Source: Gammaproteobacteria bacterium (GTDB lineage Bacteria; Pseudomonadota; Gammaproteobacteria; Granulosicoccales; Granulosicoccaceae). From it: a DNA stretch of 10,603 nt. Shown in pieces: positions 1-6,885 of this stretch. Each line of letters starts with the position of its first letter. Positions within the stretch are counted from its first letter, which is position 1. The stretch spans positions 1 to 10,603 of the forward strand of contig JAHQVR010000112.1 of the NCBI GenBank assembly GCA_019634245.1. Reading direction: 5' to 3'. Below the pieces are notes generated by a model that worked only from the letters and a program-made list of their open reading frames with translations, searched no databases and was not told the origin of the DNA. The translations under genes and the position numbers were made by a program.

Positions 1-115
1 AACAGCGATTTTGCCAGCAAGCAAAGCTGGTCGCGAAGGCGGGTATCTGACATTGGTTCTGATAGCTCTTGTTTGATACTGTTATCAGCATACACTGACA
101 CAGCGAGTTCCAGTG
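1..115. other. Left-edge stretch before the first gene, no gene recognised
   Basis: No recognisable coding sequence. A short frame on the plus strand runs from the window edge to a stop near position 50 and another to a stop near 76; either could be the tail of a gene cut by the edge, but neither is recognisable. A weak promoter-like pair (TTGGTT at 53-58 and GATACT at 75-80, 16 bp spacer) could serve the gene starting at 116. There is also a small inverted repeat CCAGC/GCTGG (14-18, 26-30) without a T tract, so it is not a convincing terminator. Confidence 0.3.
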
Positions 116-610
116 ATGGCCAGGAAAACCTACACCGATGCGAAGGGTCGCATACGCCATGTGCGCAACGATGAAGTTGCGGCGATCGTCAAACAGTTGG
201 GCGACTATTTGATCATAGGGGGTTACCCTGAAGAGCACGCCAAACGCTACGCTCAGATCGCGCACACAATTTCACGCTGGCCAGAATCCATCGATGCGTT
301 GGATAAACAAGACGCTTTGAACTCCCTGCCCGGAGTCGGCGGCACCATCACTAGCTATTTGCAGGAAATTGTGCGCACCGGCACCACAGCGAAATTCAAA
401 GACAATCAGTATGGTAAGCCACCACCTCGGTCAGTTCTGGAGCTCACTCAAATTGATCGACTGGGCCCTAAAACTGCCAAGATGCTGTATCAAGAGTACG
501 GTATCAGCAGCTTAAAAAAACTCAAAACAGCGCTGAAGCAAGGCAAACTCGACACCGCCAAAGGAATCGGAAAAAAAATGCGCCAAACCATACTGGATTA
601 TGACGGATGA
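116..610 (+). CDS. Stand-alone PolX N-terminal-like helix-hairpin-helix protein
   Basis: Predicted cytoplasmic DNA-binding protein of 164 residues. It resembles the 8-kDa plus fingers portion of family X DNA polymerases (Pol beta, bacterial PolX). A first HhH is centred on LPGVG near residues 71-75, and a second on DRLGPKTA near 114-121, followed by GIGKK near 150-154. The polymerase palm with its catalytic aspartates and the PHP exonuclease domain of bacterial PolX (around 570 residues) are absent, and the gene ends cleanly with TGA. Aligned by eye to human Pol beta, the lyase lysines K68 and K72 correspond to Thr and Tyr, so dRP-lyase chemistry is not predicted. Start: ATG at 116 is preferred over an adjacent GTG at 113; the Shine-Dalgarno is weak. 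Convergent with the NRDE gene, 11 bp apart. The cellular role is unknown; DNA structure binding or repair is an inference. Confidence 0.8.
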   Translation: MARKTYTDAKGRIRHVRNDEVAAIVKQLGDYLIIGGYPEEHAKRYAQIAHTISRWPESIDALDKQDALNSLPGVGGTITSYLQEIVRTGTTAKFKDNQYGKPPPRSVLELTQIDRLGPKTAKMLYQEYGISSLKKLKTALKQGKLDTAKGIGKKMRQTILDYDG

Positions 611-621
611 TCAGATCATGT

Positions 622-1350
622 TTAAGTGCGGGAGAAGTGCACAGCTTCAGTCAGCCGCAAAACACCTCGCGGGCAAGAACGTATCTTTTGTAGTGACGTC
701 TCATCGTAGTAGTGCATGGACAAGCGCTTTTGCCCCAGCGTGAATTGAGTAATACTTTTGGTATGCGTGTATTCCCGATCCATGAAGATCGCTGTCGATG
801 AATCCCAATGTTCTCTATCCAGATGTATTTTGGGAACACCTTCAGCTCTACTATCCGACGTTCTGAGCCAAGACTCGAATCGTTTTTGACGGACTTTGGG
901 AATATCCTCCGGTTCTAAAGAACTGCTGCTGGCGAATTCATGCGCCAAACTGGGAGGCTGCTGCTCCGTGAGCATAAGGCCGTTCCAGTTCAATATGTGA
1001 GTTTCGGTCAGCGAACTCAGGCGCAAACTAAACGGATTATAGTCTTGTAGCCACAATTGCTTGACTGCATCAATTGCCTGTTCGATAGTCGAATATTGGA
1101 GCGCTTGCGGAATCAATTCACCACGAGATTTGGCGCCGGCCGTGGTCGTACCATCCTCATAACGATTCAACAACGTCGCCGCTAGACCGTCTTTATTGAA
1201 TCCACACCAAGTCCCTTTGGCCTTTCCATCCACCGGGTATGCCATTGAACCCATTCGCATCACACCAGCTTCTGGTCGTGATCGACGTTCGTCGCGGTTC
1301 ATGGTAATAACCACACCATTGCGCGATCGAGACACACTTACCGTACACAT
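622..1350 (-). CDS. NRDE/TANGO2-family protein
   Basis: A 242-residue member of the NRDE (TANGO2-like) family. Seen in the sequence: an MCTV start placing Cys2 where an N-terminal nucleophile could be exposed, the defining MNRDERRSRPEA stretch near residues 17-28, the GTWCGFNKDG block near 46-55, and SRGELI near 75-80. Length matches the family (about 240-270). The eukaryotic relative TANGO2 has been linked to heme trafficking and lipid homeostasis; the bacterial role is not settled, so no substrate is assigned. No signal peptide is visible and it is probably cytoplasmic. It starts 5 bp after the stop of the DinB-like gene on the same strand. No strong Shine-Dalgarno precedes its ATG, so translation is probably coupled to that gene. 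Confidence 0.85.
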   Translation of the reverse strand: MCTVSVSRSRNGVVITMNRDERRSRPEAGVMRMGSMAYPVDGKAKGTWCGFNKDGLAATLLNRYEDGTTTAGAKSRGELIPQALQYSTIEQAIDAVKQLWLQDYNPFSLRLSSLTETHILNWNGLMLTEQQPPSLAHEFASSSSLEPEDIPKVRQKRFESWLRTSDSRAEGVPKIHLDREHWDSSTAIFMDREYTHTKSITQFTLGQKRLSMHYYDETSLQKIRSCPRGVLRLTEAVHFSRT

Positions 1351-1355
1351 TAGGC

Positions 1356-1865
1356 TTAATTTCGCACTGCAACCGACTGTGCCAACCTGGTACTAGGGGC
1401 CACTCCGATCTGTGCGTCAACGGATTGTCCGCCCACTTGTGCCAGTAAAGCAACATAGGCCATATGATGAACAGTGTGAGAAAACACATAGTGAAGCTCG
1501 CGTTCTACCGAACTGGGGATTACACAGTTAGCCGCAGACTGAGCGCACACCGTATCTTTGACATAAACCTTCGATTCTACTGCTGTCAATTTCAGTAACG
1601 CTTGTTGAATTTTTTTCAAACACTGTACAGAATCAATTCGACACATTTCCATTGAGCAGTTTCGGCTTCTCACGGTGTAATTAATCTCACCGTTCTCCAA
1701 TCCGTTGAGCAATGCAAAATAATGATCACAAATATGCCTAACGTGTTTCCCAGGAGAACTTAGCTCCGGTTTCGGAGCACTGGAAAAAACACGATCGGGA
1801 ATATCTTCCAACAGATGGATCAAATCTGTAATGGTTTTAATATTTGCGCCAATTGTCAGGCTCAT
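1356..1865 (-). CDS. DinB-like putative metal-dependent protein
   Basis: A 169-residue protein of the DinB/YfiT four-helix-bundle superfamily, whose members bind a divalent metal through three histidines; several are thiol transferases, but the substrate here is unknown. Seen: a KHVRHICDHY helix near residues 40-49, a C-terminal helix with ELHYVFSHTVHHMA near 123-136 carrying the other likely ligands, and the family-like ending GVAPSTR. The frame is open upstream to an ATG at 2051, giving 231 residues. I chose ATG 1863-1865 because the extra 62 residues do not resemble the family, the internal start gives normal family length, and the extension contains a likely ridA promoter. No clear Shine-Dalgarno precedes either start. 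It is the first gene of an operon with the NRDE gene, which suggests a shared process. Confidence 0.8.
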   Translation of the reverse strand: MSLTIGANIKTITDLIHLLEDIPDRVFSSAPKPELSSPGKHVRHICDHYFALLNGLENGEINYTVRSRNCSMEMCRIDSVQCLKKIQQALLKLTAVESKVYVKDTVCAQSAANCVIPSSVERELHYVFSHTVHHMAYVALLAQVGGQSVDAQIGVAPSTRLAQSVAVRN

Positions 1866-2120
1866 GAGAAACAATACCGAATCCGGGTAACCTAACCCAT
1901 AGAGCTCGATTGTCCAATTTGGTTCATGCCCTACCCACCGCGATTGGCTATAAATGGCGACTCCAGCAGATAATTTACACAGTTGTAAAGAATCGGTGAC
2001 GGGCCCGTTGGAGTGAATACCACACTGATAAAATCCACGTATTTCACCCATGGGTAGATTCTTCGATACACTCTACTGGCTCCTCATGGACACCACGTTC
2101 AACTTTTGGAAAACACCACT
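1866..2120. promoter_or_regulatory. Divergent promoter region between dinB-like and rid genes
   Basis: A 255-bp region between divergently transcribed genes. On the plus strand, TTGGAG (2008-2013) with a 15-bp spacer precedes TAAAAT (2029-2034), which carries an extended -10 TG (2026-2027); this is a plausible promoter for the rid gene, with a leader of about 80 nt. A perfect inverted repeat TTTACACAGTTGTAAA (1974-1989) lies just upstream and could bind a regulator. A 10-bp palindrome ACCCATGGGT (2046-2055) overlaps the alternative far-upstream dinB start. No convincing minus-strand promoter was found. All of this is pattern-based. Confidence 0.4.
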
Positions 2121-2537
2121 ATGACGCTGCACAAACGAATAAGGCCGTTCAATACCAAAGAAACCTATCCGGAGCAGAACCTAGACAATGATCTGTGCCA
2201 AGCGGTGGTTGCCAAAGGCACCATGGTGTTTCTCCGAGGCCAAGTTTCTCAAGACCTGGATACTCGAGAAAGCTTGCATCCAGCCGATGCGGGTCTGCAA
2301 ACTCAGAAGTCGATGCAGAATATTCAGATGTTACTCGAGGAAGCCGGAACCGATATGGAAGCCATTTGCCGTATCGTCGTCTATCTCACTGACATACGCT
2401 ATCGGGAAGCCGTCTACCAAGAGATGGGCAAATGGCTAAAGGGTGTTCATCCCTGTTCTACGGGTATTGTGGTACAGGCGCTAGCGCGACCAGAGTGGGT
2501 AGTGGAGATAGAAATCACAGCGGTCATTCCGGAGTAA
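2121..2537 (+). CDS. Rid family (YjgF/YER057c/UK114) protein lacking the catalytic Arg
   Basis: A 138-residue Rid-superfamily protein; such proteins form trimers with active sites between subunits. Seen: the N-terminal half containing FLRGQVSQDLDT, the central NIQMLLEEAG helix, the VVYLTD strand, and a C-terminal EWVVEIEITAVIPE strand. In RidA proper, Arg105 (E. coli numbering) sits in a P-A-R-S/A-T-V block and binds the carboxylate of 2-aminoacrylate and other imines. Here the block reads HPCSTGIVVQAL, with Ser113 at the Arg position. RidA and Rid1-3 retain the Arg while Rid4-7 lack it, so this is a divergent Rid protein not predicted to be an imine deaminase. Start: ATG 2121 is chosen over an in-frame TTG at 2106. 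Its stop lies 5 bp before the next gene, indicating a tight operon. Confidence 0.88.
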   Translation: MTLHKRIRPFNTKETYPEQNLDNDLCQAVVAKGTMVFLRGQVSQDLDTRESLHPADAGLQTQKSMQNIQMLLEEAGTDMEAICRIVVYLTDIRYREAVYQEMGKWLKGVHPCSTGIVVQALARPEWVVEIEITAVIPE

Positions 2538-2542
2538 CCAAC

Positions 2543-3274
2543 ATGCTAGATAAGGTAAAAGCGCAGTTGGCACCCACCGGGGTCCTACGCGTGGGTATCA
2601 ATATGAGCAATTTTTTACTCGTATCTGGAAAATCCTCAGATGAAGACCCCATTGGTGTCTCTCCAGATATGGCCAAGGCTATCGCCAACGCGCTCGGAGT
2701 GGGCCTGAGACTGCTTGAATATAAAGGCGCGGGCGATGTTGCGGATGGATCTGCCCGTGACGAGTGGGACATAGCGAACATCGGAGCAGAGCCTGAGCGC
2801 GCAAAAACCATCATCTTTAGCCCGGCTTATTGCGAGATTCAAGCTACCTACCTGGTTCCGGCTAACTCAACAATACATTCCGTGAATGACGTTGATCAAC
2901 CTGGTGTCAGAGTGGCTGTAAAAAAACGTGCAGCCTATGACCTATACCTCACCGACCATCTCACACAGGCCACTCTACACAGAGCCGAAACTCTAGACTC
3001 ATCGTTTGAACTATTCGCCGAAAAGAACCTGGAAGTCTTAGCCGGCTTGCGCCCCAAGCTCCTTGAGCAACAACAATTAATGCCCGGATCAAGAATATTG
3101 ACAGAGAGTTTTACTGCTGTACAGCAGGCCATCGGCTGTCAGCCGAACAAGCCAGAAGCGGCAACGTTTTTAAGACAGTTCGTGGCTGATTCAATCGACA
3201 ACGGGTTAGTCGCATCGTTAATCGACAAGCACGGTGTCACGGGAAAACTGTCCGTCGCCACACACCCAACTTAG
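2543..3274 (+). CDS. Substrate-binding-protein fold (SBP_bac_3-like), no signal peptide
   Basis: A 243-residue protein resembling family 3 periplasmic amino-acid-binding proteins. Seen: GVLRVGIN near residues 13-20, a DMAKAIANALGV helix typical of lobe 1, a WDIANIGAEPERAKTIIFSPAY block near 75-96, YLVPANSTI near 103-111, and a VRVAVKKRAAYDLYL segment starting lobe 2. The N-terminus MLDKVKAQLAPTG is charged and has no signal peptide or lipobox, so the protein should stay in the cytoplasm unless the start is wrong. The start is well supported: GGAG at 2531-2534 lies 8 nt before ATG 2543, overlapping the end of the rid gene. No permease or ATPase gene is nearby, so it is unlikely to be an ordinary transport component. 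A role as a cytoplasmic ligand binder working with the Rid protein is inference. Confidence 0.8.
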   Translation: MLDKVKAQLAPTGVLRVGINMSNFLLVSGKSSDEDPIGVSPDMAKAIANALGVGLRLLEYKGAGDVADGSARDEWDIANIGAEPERAKTIIFSPAYCEIQATYLVPANSTIHSVNDVDQPGVRVAVKKRAAYDLYLTDHLTQATLHRAETLDSSFELFAEKNLEVLAGLRPKLLEQQQLMPGSRILTESFTAVQQAIGCQPNKPEAATFLRQFVADSIDNGLVASLIDKHGVTGKLSVATHPT

Positions 3275-3369
3275 TGTAATCCACGGCATTACGGAATCGC
3301 CCCAGTACACCCCGCATTATTAGACGAATGGCTTGTTTCAACCAGACTCTGTCTGTCGGAGGTAAAAAC
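3275..3369 (+). other. Spacer upstream of the mini-ORF and oxidoreductase gene
   Basis: Non-coding spacer ending in a strong Shine-Dalgarno, GGAGGT (3358-3363). A small inverted repeat GTAAT/ATTAC with a 7-nt loop lies near 3276-3292 without a T tract, so it is not a convincing terminator. I see no good promoter pair; CATTAT at 3315-3320 is the best -10-like hexamer. Confidence 0.3.
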
Positions 3370-3396
3370 ATGCGATCATTAGCCATAAAGCCTTAA
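3370..3396 (+). CDS. Candidate 8-codon leader peptide ahead of the oxidoreductase
   Basis: A mini-ORF encoding MRSLAIKP, preceded by GGAGGT (3358-3363) with an ideal 6-nt spacing to ATG 3370. This is the strongest Shine-Dalgarno I noticed in the window. The stop TAA (3394-3396) lies 16 nt before the oxidoreductase ATG at 3413, which itself has only a weak and distant AAGAG-type site. It could be a translated leader coupled to the downstream gene, or the remnant of a former start region. There is no run of regulatory codons that would suggest classical attenuation. Whether it is translated is unproven. Confidence 0.35.
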   Translation: MRSLAIKP

Positions 3397-3412
3397 CAAG
3401 AGCATACTTTCC

Positions 3413-4399
3413 ATGTTGAAAATCGGTGTTATTTCTACGGCTAAAATTGGAATCGAGCATGTTATTCCAGCCATCCAACAAGCGGATAATTGTGTCGTTC
3501 ACGCACTGGCTTCCCGAGACATTAAGCGGGCAAAGAAAATCTCATCGATATTCGGAATTCCCCACAGCTTTGCCTCCTATGAATCAATGCTCGCCAGTGA
3601 TGATATAGAGGCTGTTTACATACCTCTTCCCACTTCTCAGCATATTGAATGGACACTGAAAGCTATCAAAGCCGGAAAGCACGTGCTGTGTGAGAAGCCT
3701 ATCTCTCTTAAAGCCAAAGAGATTAATGCTCTTATCAAAGCCCGAGACAAGCATAAGGTGATCGTCAGCGAAGCGTTCATGATCACCTACCATCCCCAGT
3801 GGTTAAAGGTAAAAGAACTGCTGAAGAAAAAAGCGGTTGGTACCTTGCGACACATCGACGCCTCGTTTACCTATTTTAATAAAGATCCTAAGAATATGCG
3901 CAACCGCGTGGAACTCGGCGGCGGCGTCATACCCGACATTGGCGTGTACCCAACGGTTGCCGCCCGGTTTGCCACCGGCCTTGAACCCAAGAAAATACAG
4001 GCGTCTATCGACTTTGATCCAACATTTAAAACTGATCGATACGCTAGCGTCCAGGCCGACTTTGGTGATTTTGACATGAGTTTTTACTTATCTACTCAAC
4101 TCGCCAACCGTCAATCCATTGTATTTCACGGCGACAAGGGCTTTATCGAACTCACAGCACCCTTTAATTCCAATTTGTATGAAGGTGATTTGGTTCGACT
4201 CCACAATCAAGGACACAATGAAGAGAAGGTTTTCCGATACACAGGAATCAATCAGTACAAACTCGAAGCAGAAGCTTTTGCCAGAGCTTGCACTGGCAAA
4301 AAGCAGCCTGTGTTTTCTTTGGAAGATTCGGTTAAGAATCAAAAAGTCATTGACGCTATTTATAAATCGGGTAAAAGCTCACGTTGGGAAAGAGTCTAA
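3413..4399 (+). CDS. Gfo/Idh/MocA family NAD(P)-dependent oxidoreductase
   Basis: A 328-residue soluble oxidoreductase. Seen: an N-terminal Rossmann fold with the GVISTAKIG nucleotide-binding loop (residues 5-13), an SRDIKRAKKIS segment after the second strand that typically selects the cofactor, the signature CEKP (93-96) with the conserved Lys95, and GGGVIPDIGVYP (169-180) carrying the active-site Asp and Tyr region of the C-terminal beta-sheet domain. The family oxidises or reduces sugars, inositols and dihydrodiols. The GVISTAKIG form resembles the D-xylose 1-dehydrogenase/dihydrodiol dehydrogenase branch, but the substrate cannot be fixed from sequence. It ends 5 bp before the convergent flavoprotein gene. 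Co-transcription with the rid/SBP pair 138 bp upstream is possible but not shown. Confidence 0.9.
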   Translation: MLKIGVISTAKIGIEHVIPAIQQADNCVVHALASRDIKRAKKISSIFGIPHSFASYESMLASDDIEAVYIPLPTSQHIEWTLKAIKAGKHVLCEKPISLKAKEINALIKARDKHKVIVSEAFMITYHPQWLKVKELLKKKAVGTLRHIDASFTYFNKDPKNMRNRVELGGGVIPDIGVYPTVAARFATGLEPKKIQASIDFDPTFKTDRYASVQADFGDFDMSFYLSTQLANRQSIVFHGDKGFIELTAPFNSNLYEGDLVRLHNQGHNEEKVFRYTGINQYKLEAEAFARACTGKKQPVFSLEDSVKNQKVIDAIYKSGKSSRWERV

Positions 4400-4404
4400 T
4401 AGGA

Positions 4405-5796
4405 TTAGTTTATAGTGACAATTTTCCCTGGATTCATAATGTTTTGCGGATCCAGTGAACGCTTTATCTGAGACATGACGAAATAGGCATCACCATGTTG
4501 TTTCTGCATGTACTTTTTCTTACCTGTACCTATGCCATGTTCCCCACTGACTGTCCCACCCTGAGATATGGCTAAATGGTTCATAGTGTTTGCTAGTTGC
4601 TCTGCCTTTGCCCTTTCTTCAACATTGCCCGGTTCAACCAAAACAATAAGGTGAAAATTTCCATCACCGACATGCCCGACCAGAGGCGCCACCAGATCAA
4701 GTCGTTCTATCTCTGCTTTTGTGGTGGCGATACACTCGGCCAGGGCGGATATCGGTACGCAGCAATCGGTGACAATTCCATCAGCTCCCGGTCGTAAAGC
4801 CTTACAGGCATAAAAGGCATCGTGACGCGCCCGCCAAAGCCGATTTCGATCTTCCGTTTTCGTTGCCCATTGAAACTCTGAACCACCATACTCATCTGAA
4901 ATAGCTTTAAAGCTCTCCGTTTGTTCCTTAACATAGGCCTCTGTACCGTGAAATTCGAGGAACAAATGCGGTTTAATGGGAAAATCGAAATCGGAGTGAT
5001 AGTCATTTATTGCCTGAACCTGCAGCTCATCAAGTAACTCAATTCGAGCCATCGGAAGGCCACTTTGAATGGCCAATATGACGGCATCGACTGCCCCTGA
5101 AATAGAATCAAAGGCGACGGTTGCCGATGACATCGCTTCGGGTCGACCGTATAGCTTTACAGTCAGCTCGGTGATAATGCCCAATGTTCCTTCCGAGCCT
5201 ACCAATAAGTGCGTCAAGTCGTAGCCAGCCGACGACTTTCTCGCGCGGGAACCGGTTTTTATAATTCGGCCATCGGCCAAAACCACTTCCATGGCTAACA
5301 CGTTTTCGCGCATCGTCCCGTAGCGAACAGCATTGGTACCAGACGCTCGAGTGGCGGCCATACCCCCAAGGGTGGCATCTGCACCTGGATCGATTGGAAA
5401 CATCAAGCCGGTGTCTTTCAATTCTGTGTTCAATTGTCTCCGAGTGACTCCGGGTTGCACCACCACATCCAAATCTTCAGCGTGCAGTTCGATAACTTGG
5501 TTCATGCGGCTAGTATCCACCGTGATGCCACCATGAATCGGAATTACATGCCCTTCCAACGACGTGCCCACACCATACGGAACAATCGGGCAGCCGTGTC
5601 GTGCGCACACTTTGACGATTTCCGACACCTCAGTAGTAGATTCCGGAAACACAACGGCGTCGGGTTGCGCTGGAGTGGCATAAGCCTCGTCGTGTGAATG
5701 CTGATCCAACACGGAAGCGTTTAGCGACAGGCGCTCCCCCAACAGATCTTGGAGTTCTCTGATGGCGTCGTTGTGATTCTGGACTTGTGCGCTCAT
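4405..5796 (-). CDS. FAD-linked 2-hydroxyacid dehydrogenase (D-lactate dehydrogenase/GlcD-like)
   Basis: A 463-residue flavoprotein of the vanillyl-alcohol-oxidase/GlcD superfamily, closest in appearance to mitochondrial-type D-lactate dehydrogenase (LDHD/Dld1). Seen: the PCMH-type FAD domain with PYGVGTSLEGHV (73-84), the DPGADATLGGMAATRASGTN block (137-155) and GSEGTLGIITE (200-210); then the C-terminal cap with GHVGDGNFH (374-382), SGEHGIG (417-423) and a NPGKI ending. These residues form the FAD and 2-hydroxyacid site. It would oxidise D-2-hydroxyacids such as D-lactate to 2-oxoacids, passing electrons to a cytochrome or quinone. No membrane segment or signal peptide is visible. It appears monocistronic, with no glcE/glcF partners nearby, which favours a single-subunit enzyme. 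The exact substrate is uncertain. Confidence 0.88.
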   Translation of the reverse strand: MSAQVQNHNDAIRELQDLLGERLSLNASVLDQHSHDEAYATPAQPDAVVFPESTTEVSEIVKVCARHGCPIVPYGVGTSLEGHVIPIHGGITVDTSRMNQVIELHAEDLDVVVQPGVTRRQLNTELKDTGLMFPIDPGADATLGGMAATRASGTNAVRYGTMRENVLAMEVVLADGRIIKTGSRARKSSAGYDLTHLLVGSEGTLGIITELTVKLYGRPEAMSSATVAFDSISGAVDAVILAIQSGLPMARIELLDELQVQAINDYHSDFDFPIKPHLFLEFHGTEAYVKEQTESFKAISDEYGGSEFQWATKTEDRNRLWRARHDAFYACKALRPGADGIVTDCCVPISALAECIATTKAEIERLDLVAPLVGHVGDGNFHLIVLVEPGNVEERAKAEQLANTMNHLAISQGGTVSGEHGIGTGKKKYMQKQHGDAYFVMSQIKRSLDPQNIMNPGKIVTIN

Positions 5797-6065
5797 AGCT
5801 TTGCCGTGTTTTCAGCGAAAAATGGGAGAGGTATATCAGTATTTTATCGTTGGGTAAGCATCCAACGCCACAAAACAATGCGACCTAGCAACGAAAACCA
5901 ACGATCTGAGCAGCTTACGCCGTGTCGCAATCGGACTCTCAGCCTTGACCCACCTCAAACTCGAACTTACCATGTTTCATACGATAGAGGCTTATCGATA
6001 GACATCTCTTCTTTCAACGAATTCAAGCCAAGATACCTTCGACGATCACAAAAAATACCTGGCAA
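5797..6065. promoter_or_regulatory. Divergent intergenic region between flavoprotein and PhyH genes
   Basis: A 269-bp non-coding region. On the plus strand TTGACC (5945-5950), a 17-bp spacer and TACCAT (5968-5973) form a plausible sigma-70 promoter for the PhyH/PLP pair. Just downstream, around the expected transcription start, CGATA/TATCG (5982-5986 and 5993-5997) forms a short inverted repeat. Nearer the flavoprotein start, CGTTGG/CCAACG (5848-5853 and 5862-5867) forms a perfect 6-bp inverted repeat with an 8-nt loop. The minus-strand promoter is unclear. A long open frame crosses this region from inside the flavoprotein gene, but it looks like chance. Confidence 0.4.
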
Positions 6066-6851
6066 ATGATTACCCAACAGCACATCGAAGACTACCAGAG
6101 AGACGGAGTGGTGCTGATTCGCGGGCTATTTACTGATCATGTAGATAAGCTGCGTCGTGGTATTGAATATAACCTGCGGCATCCAGGACAGTACGCGGCT
6201 GAGAACCTACAAACAGGTGACACCGGACGATTCTTCGATGACTACTGTAATTGGTCTCGAATCCCCGAATTCGAAGAAGTGATACGCAGTTCAGAAGCTG
6301 CAACCATCGCAGCATCATTAATGGCTTCGAACTCGGCACAACTGTTTCATGAACATGTATTGGTTAAAGAAGCTGGAACATCCAAAGCCACTCCGTGGCA
6401 TCAAGACAGCCCGTATTATCTGGTCGACGGCGAACAAACCGTTAGCTTCTGGGTACCTTTGGACCCTGTTACGGACGCCACCTTACGCTGTGTCGCAGGC
6501 TCGCATTGCTGGGATACACCGGTTCTGCCTGTCAAATGGTTAGCTGAGGATGAGTTTTATGCTGACAATGGCGGTTACCAAGCCATCCCAGATCCGGATG
6601 CAGAAGGACTTAGCGTTAAAGAATGGCCCATGGAACCGGGTGACGCAGTGGCCTTTCACTTCCGCACGCTCCATGGCGCTCGAGGAAACCAGTCAGATCG
6701 GCGTCGCCGGGCTTTTTCCTTGCGATTGGTCGGAGACGATGCCAGAGTGGTACATCGTCCTGGCAGAACCTCGCCACCCTTTCCCGGTCACAACATGCAG
6801 CCTGGCGATCGATTAAGGGAGGACTGGTTTCCAACATTATTTCAGCGCTAG
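6066..6851 (+). CDS. PhyH-type Fe(II)/2-oxoglutarate-dependent dioxygenase
   Basis: A 261-residue protein of the phytanoyl-CoA dioxygenase family, which hydroxylates diverse small molecules using Fe(II), O2 and 2-oxoglutarate. Seen: an N-terminal YQRDGVVLIRGLF typical of the family (residues 10-22), the HxD iron ligands in PWHQDSPYY (His112, Asp114), the distal iron ligand His203 in TLHGARGN, and a downstream RRRR stretch (212-215) supplying the arginine expected to bind 2-oxoglutarate. All three iron ligands are present, so activity is predicted. The iron-site motif does not match the ectoine hydroxylase (EctD) signature, and the substrate is unknown. It is 34 bp upstream of the PLP enzyme on the same strand, suggesting hydroxylation followed by PLP-dependent elimination on one substrate; that is inference. 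The Shine-Dalgarno is weak. Confidence 0.87.
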   Translation: MITQQHIEDYQRDGVVLIRGLFTDHVDKLRRGIEYNLRHPGQYAAENLQTGDTGRFFDDYCNWSRIPEFEEVIRSSEAATIAASLMASNSAQLFHEHVLVKEAGTSKATPWHQDSPYYLVDGEQTVSFWVPLDPVTDATLRCVAGSHCWDTPVLPVKWLAEDEFYADNGGYQAIPDPDAEGLSVKEWPMEPGDAVAFHFRTLHGARGNQSDRRRRAFSLRLVGDDARVVHRPGRTSPPFPGHNMQPGDRLREDWFPTLFQR

Positions 6852-6885
6852 CTCTGAATCAATCACAATCTTCTAAGGCTATCTA

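Noticed and set aside
571..578. Eight-A tract near the end of the HhH gene as a phase-variation or frameshift site
   Set aside because: It lies about ten codons before the stop, the frame is intact, and nothing downstream would be switched.
2543..3274. Periplasmic ABC transporter component
   Set aside because: No signal peptide or lipobox, and no permease or ATPase gene nearby.
4400..4404. Terminator between the convergent oxidoreductase and flavoprotein genes
   Set aside because: Only 5 bp separate the stops and no GC hairpin with a T tract is visible; the same is true of the 11-bp (611-621) and 18-bp (7849-7866) convergent gaps.
5749..6069. Open frame of 106 codons on the plus strand leading into the PhyH start
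   Set aside because: Its first part is antisense to the flavoprotein gene and the rest lies in the intergenic region; no recognisable protein pattern and no ribosome binding site.
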